From Pseudisothecium myosuroides (taxonomy: Eukaryota > Streptophyta > Bryopsida > Hypnales > Lembophyllaceae): a DNA stretch of 64,000 bases. The notes under the pieces were generated by a model that saw nothing but the letters and a program-made list of their open reading frames with translations, did not search any database and was not told the DNA's origin. Where the stretch lies: contig OX637297.1 of NCBI GenBank assembly GCA_951799445.1, forward strand, positions 2,170,001 to 2,234,000, written 5' to 3'. Below are positions 35,341-46,545 of this stretch, one piece after another. A program made the translations under genes and the position numbers. How positions within the stretch are numbered: the first letter of the stretch is position 1; each line of letters begins with the position of its first letter.

Positions 35341-35575
35341 ATTTTTAACTAACTCCTAACCTATTTCTATGCTATCTTCCTTTATTCTAAATTTTTGTGC
35401 TCCCACAACTACAAAACAAGAATTATATATGAAATCAATTTGTTTACTGACATTTTTAATTAGCAATATTGAGTTAGATTGAATTTTAAGTTTATATGTT
35501 CCCAGTCTGAGATGACGTAAACTTAATTGAGGAAAAAATTGGAAACAAATAATCAGCGTCATTTTCATTTTTCAT

Positions 35576-35800
35576 AATACCCTAAACCCTAAAAGCCGTA
35601 AACCATGAACTGCAGACCCTGAAAACGTTAATGTAAAGTGCTGCCACTGTATACCCTACACTTTATTAAACCTTGAAACCCTGAACCCTGAAACGAAGAA
35701 CCATGACCTTGAAACCGTGAACACTATAGGACAACATGTACCCTAAACCCTATGACCGTGGACTGTAGACCCTATGACTATGGACTCTAGACCCTAAGAT
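35576..35800. repeat. Degenerate telomere-like (CCCTAAA-type) tract
   Basis: Repeated phrases of the type ACCCTAAACCCTAAAA, CCCTGAACCCTGAAAC and TACCCTAAACCCTATG recall the plant telomere repeat, mixed with AACCGTGAAC-like variants. It is an interstitial, decayed tract, not a chromosome end. Confidence 0.55.
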
Positions 35801-35890
35801 TGCATTCATTGGAATAGAAAATAACAAATATGAACATTCGAGAGTTCAAAATTTTTGTTGATTCTTTTTGTAGGTGAGGTGTTCCATATG

Positions 35891-35981
35891 TTTTTTTTTT
35901 TTTTTGAAACGAATGAAAGGAATTTCATTGCAAAGAGAGAAGAATACAAGACCGTCAGCCACAAGAGGCCTAGGGAACCAG
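35891..35981 (-). mobile_element. 5'-truncated LINE/SINE-like tail with target duplication
   Basis: A poly(T) run of about 14 is followed by GAAACGAATGAAAGG and TTTCATTGCAAAGAGAG, which on the minus strand reads as a short non-LTR retrotransposon 3' end plus poly(A). It is flanked by TGTTCCATATGTTT (35880-35893) and TGTTCCACATGTTT (35982-35995), an imperfect 14-bp target-site duplication. Confidence 0.6.
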
Positions 35982-35999
35982 TGTTCCACATGTTTCAAG

Positions 36000-37230
36000 T
36001 GCTCAAGTTTTTGGGTTCACGAGATTTTGTACAATTTGTTTCTGTAGGATACGTATAATCAGGTCGTGTAGGGGAAAAATTCCGAGTATTGATCGGGGAA
36101 GCGTGTGACATTCTGTGAAGTGAAAGTCTTCAGAGTTTGATCCGCTTTGGTCAAAGTATCATTGACTCCTAGAAAACGGTGCAACGATACCATCCTTGAA
36201 TGCGGCGAATTTCAAAATGTCAGTGAAGAATCGGAATTTCAGTGAAACCTGGATTTGCGAAGTTCCAGTCAGAAAGTCAAGAGCCCTACGCCCTCCCTCC
36301 TTGTAGTCGGAGATGCGCGGAATTCGCGAATGCAATTAACTTCCGAAGTGAAGGACCGCACGTACCCCCCAGCCGTTGTTGATTGTGGCACGACATTCAA
36401 GAACGCATCCAACATTCGAATTCAAGGATTGCTTGGTGATTTCAAAATTCGCGGCGGGAATTCAGAGCTGAAGAATTCCAACCAGCCACCTGGTTCATAA
36501 CCCCAAAAGAACCTGGAGCTTGCTCTTTTCGATTGCACATGTGAACAGGCGGAGCAGGCTGCGGAGTGGCGAGTGGGTGTCTGCCGGCGTTGGCAACAGA
36601 GTGGGCGTGGAGGCGCTCGAAGTTTTGACCGAGGCAGTTGCTGCAAGGTAAGAATGCATCCCTTGCAAGTGTTATGCGATTCCGAATGTTGAGGATTTTG
36701 TAATCAAATTGACGCCACTGCACTCTGTCACAAACTGAGGATGTCATAGATTGAAAGTGAAACGGAGTCTGCGATAATTTTCTTCGCGCATTGGTCTCAT
36801 TTTGCGAAAAACTCACGTGCTTAAGGGATCACCATGCTGTGGTGACATCGAGGTTCCTTATGAATCGCGGGACGGCACTGCCCTGAGGGCAAGTTGATAT
36901 GAGAACCTTGTACGTGGATGACAACTGGTCAGAACGTCTTCACAAAGTAGTGAAATTAGGTTGCGTTAGGAATTAGGTGGACTTACATGAGGAAAACCTA
37001 GCCATCAAATTCAACTACTTCTAAGAACGTTTCTTATTGTACCCATGGAGGTTCAGGAGTCTGAATTACAGCAAAATCCACTTTAAAAGTAGAGAATTTT
37101 TGTACAGTAACTGAGAATAGTTATAGAGTGTCGAATGTCATGAAACTAGTGACAGGAAACCTAATTTCACGATCTTCTATAGATACGTTAGTCTACGATA
37201 GTAGAATACGTGTATATATCCAACATACGT
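36000..37230. other. No gene seen
   Basis: A few short open frames on both strands (36255-36820) do not resemble proteins I know. No repeat is apparent. It lies just left of the dyad array of the DUF7869 unit. Confidence 0.35.
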
Positions 37231-37235
37231 AAGCA

Positions 37236-37914
37236 TCATGGGATCCCACAATCTCCGCATATTGAGCGTGGGCGAGACCTCTCAGTCTTCGAGTATAGAG
37301 ATATCGCGGTCTGGTAGTTGAGGGATGTTCTATCATTTCGTCGTGGGATCCCACGATCGATTGAACCTTGGCTGTGGCCTTCCTGGTGTACGTCTAGGTG
37401 CCTTACTTTTCGATGACCGTCATACTCCTTGTCGATCTTGTATAAGCATCGTGGGATCTCACGATCACATTTTCGGTTGGCACCAGGTTCTCCTACTCGG
37501 GGGGATTCACAAACACTCTTCCGGAATTTACATGATACCGAACTCGTGGGATCCCACGATTGATTGATAATATGTCGGGGACTCATCAGAGTGATTCAGT
37601 TTGACCCACTACTTCATTTGTATTTCTGTAGCGGTCTATGTGATCCCTTAGGAGGATCTTGGAATACCGCGATCTCTGGTTTAAATGATTGAGCGCCAAG
37701 AGTGTTGTGGGATCCCACGATGTATTGAACGTTCTTTGGTTAATGTCTTCTAAACTTCTGCAACGTTTTCCTGGATGCCTTGGCTTCTTCCCAGTGGTTC
37801 TGGAATGGCCCTCGTGAGATCGCACTATCGCGTCCGGGCTTTTGAACTTCTTGTTGACAATAACTAGATTCACTTGTTCATGTTGCGTTGTCGTGTGATC
37901 GTGAGTTCCCACGA
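37236..37914. repeat. Array of GATC dyads upstream of the DUF7869 gene
   Basis: The copies are 37236 (TCATGGGATCCCACAA), 37341 (perfect TCGTGGGATCCCACGA), 37449 (TCGTGGGATCTCACGA), 37544 (perfect), 37705 (TTGTGGGATCCCACGA), 37812 (TCGTGAGATCGCACTA) and 37899 (TCGTGAGTTCCCACGA), with decayed copies near 37294 and 37636. Start-to-start distances are 105, 108, 95, 161, 107 and 87 bp. The position relative to the gene (5' flank, ending ~160 bp before the ATG at 38076) mirrors the array at 10296-10961 relative to gene 1. Confidence 0.9.
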
Positions 37915-38441
37915 CTGTACAGACGTTGATGCTTCTGTCCTTCATGTTGTGAGGTTACAATGCCATGAATGCAACGCTCTTCTGTAGACATGCCTAACTC
38001 CTTGAATGTATGATGTACAGGTTTTACGGATCGTTTTAATCTCGTCCAAAGAATTCGATAGAGCTCACTCTGACAATGGATTCATTCTGTGAGTCTGCTG
38101 TTGACGCGATAGTCTCGTATGTGGACGGAACGCATGTAGAGGGTGAATCACAGGATTCCACCGATGGATGTGAAGAGTTTGTGAATGGTGATTGGGTTAA
38201 GTTGTTTGTGCCAGGATTCGGTGAAGTTGGTTCAGAAATCGTTAAAGAGGTTCGTCCCTAGGGCCAGTGGTTGGGTGTGCCCATACCTGTTGAGCCTTGG
38301 ATTTACATTCTGGTGCGACCTCATTCTATCAAATTAGAATTCCAGGATTTGAAATGCTTTCCTTGTCAGAGGGGTATGAACACATTAGAGGATGTTCAAG
38401 AGAATGTAGTGTTGTGGAGAGTCGTCGACGTTGTTAGAGCG

Positions 38442-38457
38442 TCGAGGGATCCCCCGA
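38442..38457. repeat. GATC dyad inside the coding region of the DUF7869 gene
   Basis: TCGAGGGATCCCCCGA lies in the frame as Ser-Arg-Asp-Pro-Pro, similar to how four copies read as SGDPT in gene 1. Confidence 0.8.
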
Positions 38458-39300
38458 TGGATCCATGTCCGTATACTCGTCAAGGAGCCTGGTTTGGACT
38501 TGATGTGCATCGGAAGGACGCCAACGGATTCCTTGTTTCCTCGGGTTGTATCATTTGTTGGAGTCCAGAGGATCATTTCCAAGAGGAGACACTTGGTGAA
38601 GGTTTCATAGGTGTGACAGTCCTTGATGTTTTTGTGGGTGACACCAAAGCCATAATGTCTCACGACAGGTGGCCAATTTTGGAGTGCTGGTTTCCCAACG
38701 GTCGTTCGTTGAAGGAGATAGTGGATCATTTTGCCGCCATTCCCGATATCGACAATCCTCTCGCTTACCTTGGAGGTAGAATGAAAGCACCATACCGGTT
38801 TATAATTTGCAAACCCAATCTGGAACTGATGGAATCACAGTACTCCCGCAAAACGGCAGACGAGGAGATTTGGAAAGTCAACTCGGAGAAGTGCTGCAGA
38901 CGTCTGTGTTGTCAGCATTATAACCAGGAGTTTACGGGGAGCGGAAGCGGAAATACGTCACGCTAGAGGGAGTTGATGTTTGTAGCAAGGCGTGGTACAT
39001 AATTCACGGCATCCCGAAGTCCACTTACCACAGTTACATCGAGATGTACAACGACGGCGTCGTATCAGGGATGCACGGAAACAAAGGGGTTAAGCGCCCG
39101 CAGGCTCGGACTGTTCAGGTCGCTGGGACTATGAAAGCCATTACTGACGAGAATGCTGATCAAATGCCCCACCAAATGCGCAGCATTGGGAATGGGCGAA
39201 TGGACACTCTAAAATTCCTTCCTCCCGGAAGAAATTGGAAACGAGTCCGAGCAGACGCCAACGAGGTAGTGCCCCTAATCTCCTGTCACTGCTTTATTGA

Positions 39301-39344
39301 TCGTGAGATCTCCCGATGAGATCAATGATCGTGTAATATCACGA
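39301..39344. repeat. Two GATC dyads in the DUF7869 gene intron
   Basis: TCGTGAGATCTCCCGA (39301-39316) and TCGTGTAATATCACGA (39329-39344) lie only 28 bp apart (start to start), within the proposed intron between ~39266 and ~39419. Confidence 0.85.
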
Positions 39345-41220
39345 TCACTGTTCTGGTGCATTGCTTGTCATTTGCATTCCTTCCCCTTCGCTCGTACCAA
39401 TGCTTAAGCGTACCAGTTCTGGATGTGCAGTTGAATGCCAACTACGGTCTGCCGCCCGTGAGCCAGTCGACTATTAGTAGACTCAAGCGGGAGCACTTCA
39501 ACAACGTCTCCATTAAGCCTGTCGGAAGTTTGTTTGCAAAATGTACTACGTGCGAGGACCTACAACAGTTTATTCTGAATTCTCCGAAAAGAAGCCCCGA
39601 GTACGTGGAGTTTGTGAAGCAGCGGACTCATCATCTGAATCACCAAGCTTCTTGCCGTCGTTTGTATGTGTCTTGGCGTGAGGAATCCAAACGAGATACT
39701 TGAAGAATTTTATGTATAATTCACGACAAGATGGATACATCCAAGACGGCTCTACCCAGACTCCGGGTGACAACGAAGGCCACGGCCGGTTTGGGGCAGC
39801 TTCCGATGAGCGTTACTGGAATGGTAGCTCATGGCCATGGTGACGGTGCTTACACCCATTATGCTCCATCTTGCTGGCCGGCGGACTCCAACTCCACCAT
39901 TTTGTCTTTGGCAAGGTTGTTGCGCCGGCTGTGAGCTCCCAATTTGTCACTTGGGACTCGTAGAATTATTTTTTTTGAAATTTGCAATTTAAAGTTGATA
40001 AAAGTATAGAAAAATCCATAAAAAGAGTCTAGAACCGAAATAGGGTTGTGTCATACCCATTATAGCATTTGGGCTAGATTTGTGTTTTTTACTTAGAATC
40101 CCCCAAACCTTGCCTAAAAATGGTATAAAAATAACGAAGAGGTTAGATTTGGAGGATTCGAGTCACACAGCCCCAAAAGGGCTAAATCCCACCATGAATG
40201 TGGCGATTCATGGCTAGGTCGGTCCGAGGGATCTACAGCGAGGCCACTAGGTCGGGTCCTAGAATTAGATTTAGAATTCCCCATTAGATCGACGAATTCC
40301 CAAAGTCCCGATTGTTAGCATGCAGGAGCCACTCACGCAAGACCGGGCCCGTGGAGGAATCTACAGCCCAAGGATGGTGTTCTAGGGTGAATCCCATGCC
40401 AGGAGTCCAACGGCGAAATCGGTTTGCCAAGATTCCTCCACCTGCAGAAGATTCCCGCACCATCGCTTATTCGAGGAGATGGTCAGTTGTAAATCTCCAT
40501 TGACCAATCGTGTCAGGTACGGAAACACACCCGCACGTCTTTCATGCGACTCCCTGAGAGGTCACGTGAAAAATCCCGGCATCTTCCGACTTGCAGAAGA
40601 ACCTTTTTCCGGGTGGTCAACCCTCCTAACCTCCAACGGGAATTTCATGGAAATTACCCAGGTTACAATAAAATCTCACTAAAAATTAGACTAGCTTGTT
40701 TTATGTTAATAATGCACTCCGTGAAGTTTCACGACATTCCGATAGCGACAAGTACCTGAACCGGCGAGATTCCTTGGGAATTAACCACGTGGCGGGGTCC
40801 CCGCCACGTTGACCGGCATTCCGGGACCATACGATGGCGAAACGAAGTCAACCAAAAGCCCTTCCCGACTCTCTCGCACCTACCGGAGACCCTAGGCTAT
40901 TCACATTTCTCAAAATAGGAGACCCCCAAGATCTAGGATTTTACCACGATTTGGTTTTTAAACTAAATTAGCCTACGATGGGTTTTTGGCCTCGGTACGG
41001 GGGATAGGGAGGTCTAGGACTAAACACGGCGTTCTGGATCCAACGGCGCAATCCGTTCGGCGATTGGAGCTAATCTCCAAAAGTTAGGATGTTGGTCCAG
41101 CATAGATGGTAGAAGTAGAAATTTAGGATGTAGGATGAAAATCTTTGAGGATGAGGATGAAAATCCCCGTTGATAAGGTTACCTTAGAACTCTAGAGGGA
41201 GGGGTGAGCCCTTGGAAACC

Positions 41221-41227
41221 TATATAA
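41221..41227 (+). promoter_or_regulatory. TATA box of LTR1
   Basis: TATATAA followed by GGGCCCC, with a pyrimidine-rich start-site-like TTTCTCTCTCTAG about 20-30 bp on. The same box is at the same offset from the end of LTR2 (53489-53495, minus), ~1290 bp in. This would make U3 about 1.3 kb and the R-U5 part unusually long (~3.8 kb). Confidence 0.6.
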
Positions 41228-41649
41228 GGGCCCCATTTCTCTCTCTAGAACACCCCCAATTCTTGTTTTGGGTCCGTGGATCCAAGTTATTTTGGATATT
41301 TTGGCGTTTGAAGCCAAAAACCTCTACGGTGTTTTCGAAGCACTTTTGGCTCCATTGTTGCTTATTTTCAAGCTTTGAAGGTCCTTGGGGGTCCTTCTAC
41401 CTTGCTTTGTATACTCTTTTGTGAAGTTTTTGGTACCTAGTTGTAAGTGGAGAGACTCTCTCTCCCTCTTGTACGTGTTGTGGTCTAACTTGTGAAGTTT
41501 AAGAGTCTTTTTGTATCTTGCACTAATCCTAAAGTCACCCCCCACCGTACCTTGGCGATGCCGCTTTGAGGGGCCTTTAGCGTGTGAGCTTTGTGTTGCC
41601 ACGTGGTCTAACTTGTGTGTTTTCTCTTTGTGTTTTTCTTACACCTTTT

Positions 41650-41990
41650 TCTAACCTTCTCCTTGTTGAGTGGACCCCCCTTCGGGACGGCGAAGCTTTG
41701 AACCTCCTTTGTGCATGTTTTCTAAAAGTTATCCCAAACCTTCTTCTAATCTTCTCCTTGTTGAGTGGACCCCCCTCCGGGACGGCGAAGCTTTGAACCT
41801 CCTTTGCGCATGTTTTCTAAGTTATTCCAAACCCTCTTCTAATCTTCTCCTTGTTGAGTGGACCCCCCTCCGGGACGGCGAAGCTTTGAACCTCCTTTGT
41901 GCATGTTTTCTAAAGTTATCCCAAACCCTCTTCTAATCTTCTCCTTGTTGAGTGGACCTCCCTCCGGGACGGCGAAGCTTTGAACTAGTG
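41650..41990. repeat. ~94-bp tandem repeat in LTR1 (four units)
   Basis: Units begin at CCTTGTTGAGTGGACC near 41661, 41756, 41849 and 41943 and include GGGACGGCGAAGCTTTGAA. LTR2 has the matching units in reverse at ~52830-53070, about three. Short open frames through it are by-products of the repeat. Confidence 0.85.
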
Positions 41991-43463
41991 ACAAAGTTGA
42001 AGTCCTAAAGCGTGTGTTAAAAGTGTAGACGGCAGAGTTTTGAACCCCCGAGGTGCCAAGAAGTCCTAAAGTTGGTGTTAAAACCAATCTAACGGCGAAG
42101 CTTTGCACCTCTCTCGTGTTTAGTTCCAAAGTCTAGTTTCCAAGACCTTTGTGGAAACCTCCAGAGTTTAGCTTCCAAGATATGTAGGTTCCTTTGCGTT
42201 TAGTGAAGTTTAGTTAATCCCAACGTTTTCTTTAGTTTAGTTGTTCCCCAAGTGTTTAGTAAGTCTGAGTGTTCCCCAAGTTTAGTGTGTCTAAGTTGCT
42301 CCCCAAGTGTTTAGTGAGTCTGAGTGTTCCCCAAGTTTAGTGCGTCTAAGTTGCTCCCCAAGTGTTTAGTGTGACTAAGTTGTTCCCCAAGTTCTATTTT
42401 TCCCAAGTCTTATTTTCCCCAAGTTCTATTTCCCTCAAGTCCTATTTTCCCCAAGTTTGTTTTCCCCAAGTTTGTTTTCCCCAAGTTCTATTTTCCCCAA
42501 GTTTTATTTTCTCCAAGTTTTCTTTCCCTTAGTTCACCAAAAATCCAGTTTGCCCAAAAATCCAGTTTTCCCTTAGTAGTCAAGGTCCAGAGCCAAAACA
42601 GACCAGATCAAGTCGAGAACCAAATAGACCAGATCAAGTCGAGAACCAAACAGACCAGATCAGTCGAGAACCAAACAGACCAGATCAAGTCGGGAGCCAG
42701 AACAGACCAGATCAAGTCGAGAACCGAACCAGACCAGGTCACATCATCCAAACATCAAAAGAAAACAAATAAATAAATTATTTATTTATTTATTTTTGAA
42801 CCCGACCCCCCAACAGCTAGCCAGCCAGCCGGGAGGCCAGGCTTGGTCCGGCAGGCAGTTGGGGCCCCAGTTCGGTCCCCATTTTTGAACTCCTTTTTCT
42901 TGATTTTTGGTTTCTCTCACACTAGATAAACAAAACAAAGGAAAATGGGGGGCTGACCTATTGCTAAGTAGGGATTAGGGTCTAAAATCAAAAAGGGAGA
43001 AGGGAGAAAAGAGCGGAGCACCACCGTACCTGCACACAAGGAAGTCTCACCCTCACCAACAACTACAAAACACTCTACACACAATGGAGGAAGGATAGAG
43101 AACAATCGAATGAAATAGGGGAGAGGTGAGAGAGACGATAAATAGCGACCTAGGCTTAGGCTTAGGTAGGATTAGAAAAGGAAATCTTGAGAATTCGTGG
43201 TGACCGTTGGGAGGAGGATTAGGATGACACAAAGGCAAAATTGTGTAAGAGGATAGTTGGCATCTTAAAAACCTCCTTGAAATTGGAGACCATAGTGTAA
43301 GACTCATAAAAGCTTAGGTGGAATAGTGCTAGTGTAGAAGAGAGGGGAAGAAAGAAAAGAAAAGGAGGAAGGAAAAGAGGGAGTTTAGATCATCAAAAAT
43401 TGTAATATTTTCTCAATAAGCGGTGAGCTTGAAGAAAAATTCAAAACAAAGCCAAAGACTACC

Positions 43464-43526
43464 ATGGAGCGTGAGGATGTACACGTGGACGTGGACGAAG
43501 TCATTTCCGACACCGGTAGTGAAGAG
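43464..43526 (+). CDS. Candidate 21-codon first coding exon inside LTR1
   Basis: ACCATGG context, then Met-Glu-Arg-Glu-Asp-Val and an acidic stretch ending in Gly-Ser-Glu-Glu at a strong donor (GAAGAG|GTGAGT). LTR2 has the same 63-nt exon at 51308-51246 (minus), with a handful of substitutions, no indel and the donor kept. This suggests that the full-length element splices a leader-encoded N-terminus from its LTR to the internal gene. Confidence 0.45.
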
Positions 43527-45070
43527 GTGAGTTTTGATTTAGTCTTTGATGTTTCTCCCTAATTAGCATTTATTTTCCTAAGCAGCCCTTAGAGCGTGAT
43601 TAGCATCCCTGATTAGTGCAAATTAGAAGTTTAGATTCAAAAGTCTATAGATTAGTGATAGGGGTTTCCGAAAACATCTTATAATTAAGATTTGACCGTA
43701 AACTGACCGCGTTAGGCTAAGTTAAGCGGTAGGGGGTAGGACGGAGGAATGTTGAGTAGAAATCATCCAAAAAGAATCATGGACGGACCTTAGGGGTTTA
43801 AATTAGAAAGAGAATTTAGGATTAAAATTAGGGATTAATTAGCGGTTAGAATTAGAATCAATTTACATTTTATTTCTTAAAGTTAAAATTCTAAGGTCAA
43901 AATCTACAGTTAACTTTGGGAAGTTAAAAGTAGAATTAATTTGGAAGTTTAACTTAGGGGATTAAAATTTCCAGTGAAACCTTAGGGTAGCTTAGAAAAG
44001 GAAGTTAGGGTTAATTAGGAGTAAAAAATTCCGAGTGGGAAGTAGAAATTAAAAAGTAAAACCTTGGACTAAATTTAGGGGGTAGAAATTACGAGTAGAT
44101 TTTTAGTTAGAAATAGAGTTAAAATTAGAAGTCAAAACTCAGAGTAAATTGTGGAAGTAAGTTTAGAAGTTAAGCCCTAGAGTTAAAAAGTTGGAGTTAA
44201 ATTTAGGAGGATAACACTTAGAGTTAAACTAGGATTAAAACGATAGGATTAAAGTTGGAAGTAGAAAGTCAAAAGTCAAAAGTCAAAAGTTAAGATTAAA
44301 TTTAAAGGTTAAACTTTAGAGTCAATTGGGGAGTAAAAAGTTATAGTGAAAGGCTAAAAGTAGAAGCTAAAAGTTAAGAGGTAGAAGTTAAAGTTAGAGT
44401 TAGTTGTTGGAAGTAGAAAAGATCTAGAGTCAAAGTGAAAACATAGAGTCAAACCTAGAGGTTAAAATTTAGAATTAATTCTAGAAGTAAAAACTTAGAG
44501 TTAAAAGTTAAAACATAGAGTTAAAATTTAAGGGTAAATCTTAGAGTTAATTTAGGAATAGAAACCTAGAGTCAAAAGTCAAAACATCGAGCACAAGTCG
44601 GTAGTTAATATTTAAGAATCAAGTTAAAGAAGTAAAATCTAGAGTTACATTCCGAAGTTGGAACTTTAGGGGTAGTTTTTAAAAGTAGAACTCCTAGGTG
44701 AAGTCTTAGAAACCCAAGATAGTCTTAGGGGTTCATGGAAGGAACATAGGGGTTCCCCTTTTTATGTAGTTAGGGACGTTATAAATGACGCCGACTACTC
44801 AGTCGACCCTCGACATAGGATAGATAGTTAGGGAGTTCGGATTTCACCATCACTCTAAACATCGCAGTTAACTTGTGAGTTACTACATGCATTACTAATT
44901 ATTCGCTGCCATCCACGACGTTTAGGAAACGTTAGCAAAAAAGATCCATTGCTTGGAAGGCACAGTGGACCGCGCTCACATCACCCCCATATATTAAAAA
45001 ATGTGGATAAAGGCATAGAACCTAGTCGGTGTTCGCTTTATTACCAAGGGTGGGTAATCTAGCGCCCACA

Positions 45071-46514
45071 CCGGCTGGAGGGTCCACCTATTCGAAAGGC
45101 AGGCGACCTCTTTCCATATCCGCCGGCTAACTCATTGTTCAAGGCACTGCTTAGATGAAAGTCTAGATGTATGGATAGCCTAACCCTCACCGAACCTGGA
45201 GCTCGGGTCAGAAGTACCCCTCTTCCTGAAAATTTATATCTTCAGCTTGACAACTCTGCCAAGGATAACAAGAACAAATATCTGATGGCGTTCTTATCCT
45301 TGTTCACTGCACGTGGTGTCTTCAAGGAAATTCAGGTTGGATTTCTACTAGTCGGACACACTCACAAGGACATCGATGCATATTTCAGCCACCTTTCCAA
45401 GGCCCTGAAGACCAAGAACACTTTTGTCGTCGCTGACCTCATGAAAGCCTTCATACAGTCCCAAGAATTGTCATTTATGTCGGAGTTCATACATGAGGTG
45501 GAGGATTTCAAGTCGTTCGTGGAGGGTTACCAATGCAATCGCGGGGAAAAATTAATTTGATTGGAGGAGATGCACCTGTTCAAGTTCTACGTGGACACTG
45601 ATGGGGTCCCCGTCATGAACTTCAAAAGGTCAGCAGTTGATTCGAACTGGTTGCCGTCGAAGGAACCTTCTGAATGCATTTGGAAGACAAACAACAATGG
45701 TCGGCCTATGCTCCCTTACGGCTGTCCAAAGCCTGTTCCGTTTAAGCCCATGTAGGGCAGCGAGGTTCCGATACCAAATGGAAATCAAGAGAAGGTAAGG
45801 GATGCAGCGCGGAAAGCTACCTTGAACAAGGGTTTCATGTTGGTAGGACTCGAGAAATACATTCAGTACTGGCAATACGGTATTTCTAAATGCGAGGGAT
45901 TTGCAACTGCGTTCGGTCCATACGTGGATTACTGGAAGTGGGTTCTCGATGAGCTAAAGGAACCATTACCCGAGTGTCCTCCGGAGTTGGTGGAAGGCTT
46001 CTGGCCACAACACGATTGGAGGGTGGCGCGTAATGGAGTCCCTCGCCCAGGATCGACGGTGAATCCCATGGATGTGATTCTGGAAGAAGAAGAGGAGCCG
46101 AAGCCTTACTGCAGCCCTGCAAATGAAGCGCCAAGGGAAAGCTTTAATCCATGGCTAGACATACGACCAGGCTGTTGGGTACTTGTCAGACCGGAAGTCC
46201 CGGAATCATGTGCTGTTTGGTAGGGAAGAGCATTGTCTGTTGTATGCAGAGTGGAAGGAGATGTGAATAACGAGAAGTTCTTGCTTCAGTACTGGCGACC
46301 CGATAACTCCGAAACGAGGCTGGAATTGATTTATCGGAATTGTTGGTATGGTAAATGGGTTGTTGAAGATAGTCCCCTCACCTGGATGGACGCGGGTGCT
46401 GCAATGTATGCGAATTGGTCCAGGAGAGTGGATCAAAAATCACGGACGATTCCTCAGAAGAGTAGGGAGGCTGCCTTAGTGAATTTGAATCGGGCAAACT
46501 TGGTGGATCCATGA
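45071..46514 (+). pseudogene. DUF7869-type gene, 3' part
   Basis: After LTR1 the frame resumes with KAGDLFPYPPANSLF and, past a TGA (45156), reaches the family core: NLYLQLDNSAKDNKNKYLM, then GVFKEIQVGFLLVGHTHKDI and DAYFSHLSKALK. TGA at 45558 and TAGs at 45753 and 46221 interrupt, but everything to the final stop at 46512-46514 is in one frame, with no frameshift. The region after the core (KFYVDTDGVPVMNFKRS ... YIQYWQYGISKCEG ... FLLQYWRPDNSE) gives a C-terminal domain I do not recognise. The gene must have had several nonsense changes as well as the LTR insertion, so it is inactive. Three GATC dyads follow within 130 bp of the stop. Confidence 0.7.
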
Positions 46515-46545
46515 TTGAGTGCCTAGTCCGGGGTTGCTACTGCCA

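Larger units (their letters stand above)
38076..39929 (+). pseudogene. DUF7869-type gene, 5' part
   Basis: Coding starts at an ATG (38076). A TAG at 38259 interrupts, the frame continues through WFGLDVHRKDANGFLV to a one-base frame change near 38935 (CCQHYNQEF then KRKYVTLEGVDVCSKAW), and an intron of about 150 bp (donor ~39266, acceptor ~39419) holds two GATC dyads. The second exon has KCTTCEDLQQFI (a CXXC) and, after a TGA at 39701, the typical DKMDTSKTALP motif. The LTR insertion at 39930 cuts the frame after LLRR. These hallmarks (VDVC..AW, MD..KT.LP, then LQLDN...NKN and VGHTHKDID in the 3' part) fit the DUF7869 family, seen in many eukaryotic repeat-associated genes and plausibly an RNase H-like transposase. 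That role is inference. Confidence 0.65.
39930..45070 (+). mobile_element. 5141-bp solo LTR (LTR1) with CCGGC target duplication
   Basis: The element begins TGTGAGCTCCC and ends GCGCCCACA (TG...CA), flanked by CCGGC at 39925-39929 and 45071-45075. An inverted second copy at 49486-54784 has the same two ends, which fixes the borders independently. No internal retrotransposon genes are present, so this fits a solo LTR left by recombination. It contains a TATA box near +1290, a ~94-bp tandem repeat (41650-41990), AAGTTTAGTG/CCCCAAGTT minisatellites (42200-42540), ~28-bp AGACCAGATCAAGTCGAGAA repeats (42590-42730) and a long AGTTAAAA-type low-complexity tract (43800-44700). It interrupts the DUF7869 gene; excising it with one target copy rejoins the reading frame. 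Confidence 0.9.

Noticed and set aside
35576..35800. True telomere end
   Set aside because: The CCCTAAA phrases are degenerate, interrupted and followed by ordinary sequence on both sides.
41650..41990. Open frames with repeated LLVEWTPLRDGEALNLLCACFL-like peptides
   Set aside because: They follow the ~94-bp tandem repeat inside the LTR, appear in more than one frame, and are matched in LTR2 only because the DNA is nearly identical.
38259..46223. Claim that all stops arose by C-to-T deamination
   Set aside because: Every stop codon is one C-to-T step from a sense codon, so the observation is not diagnostic without an alignment to intact homologues.
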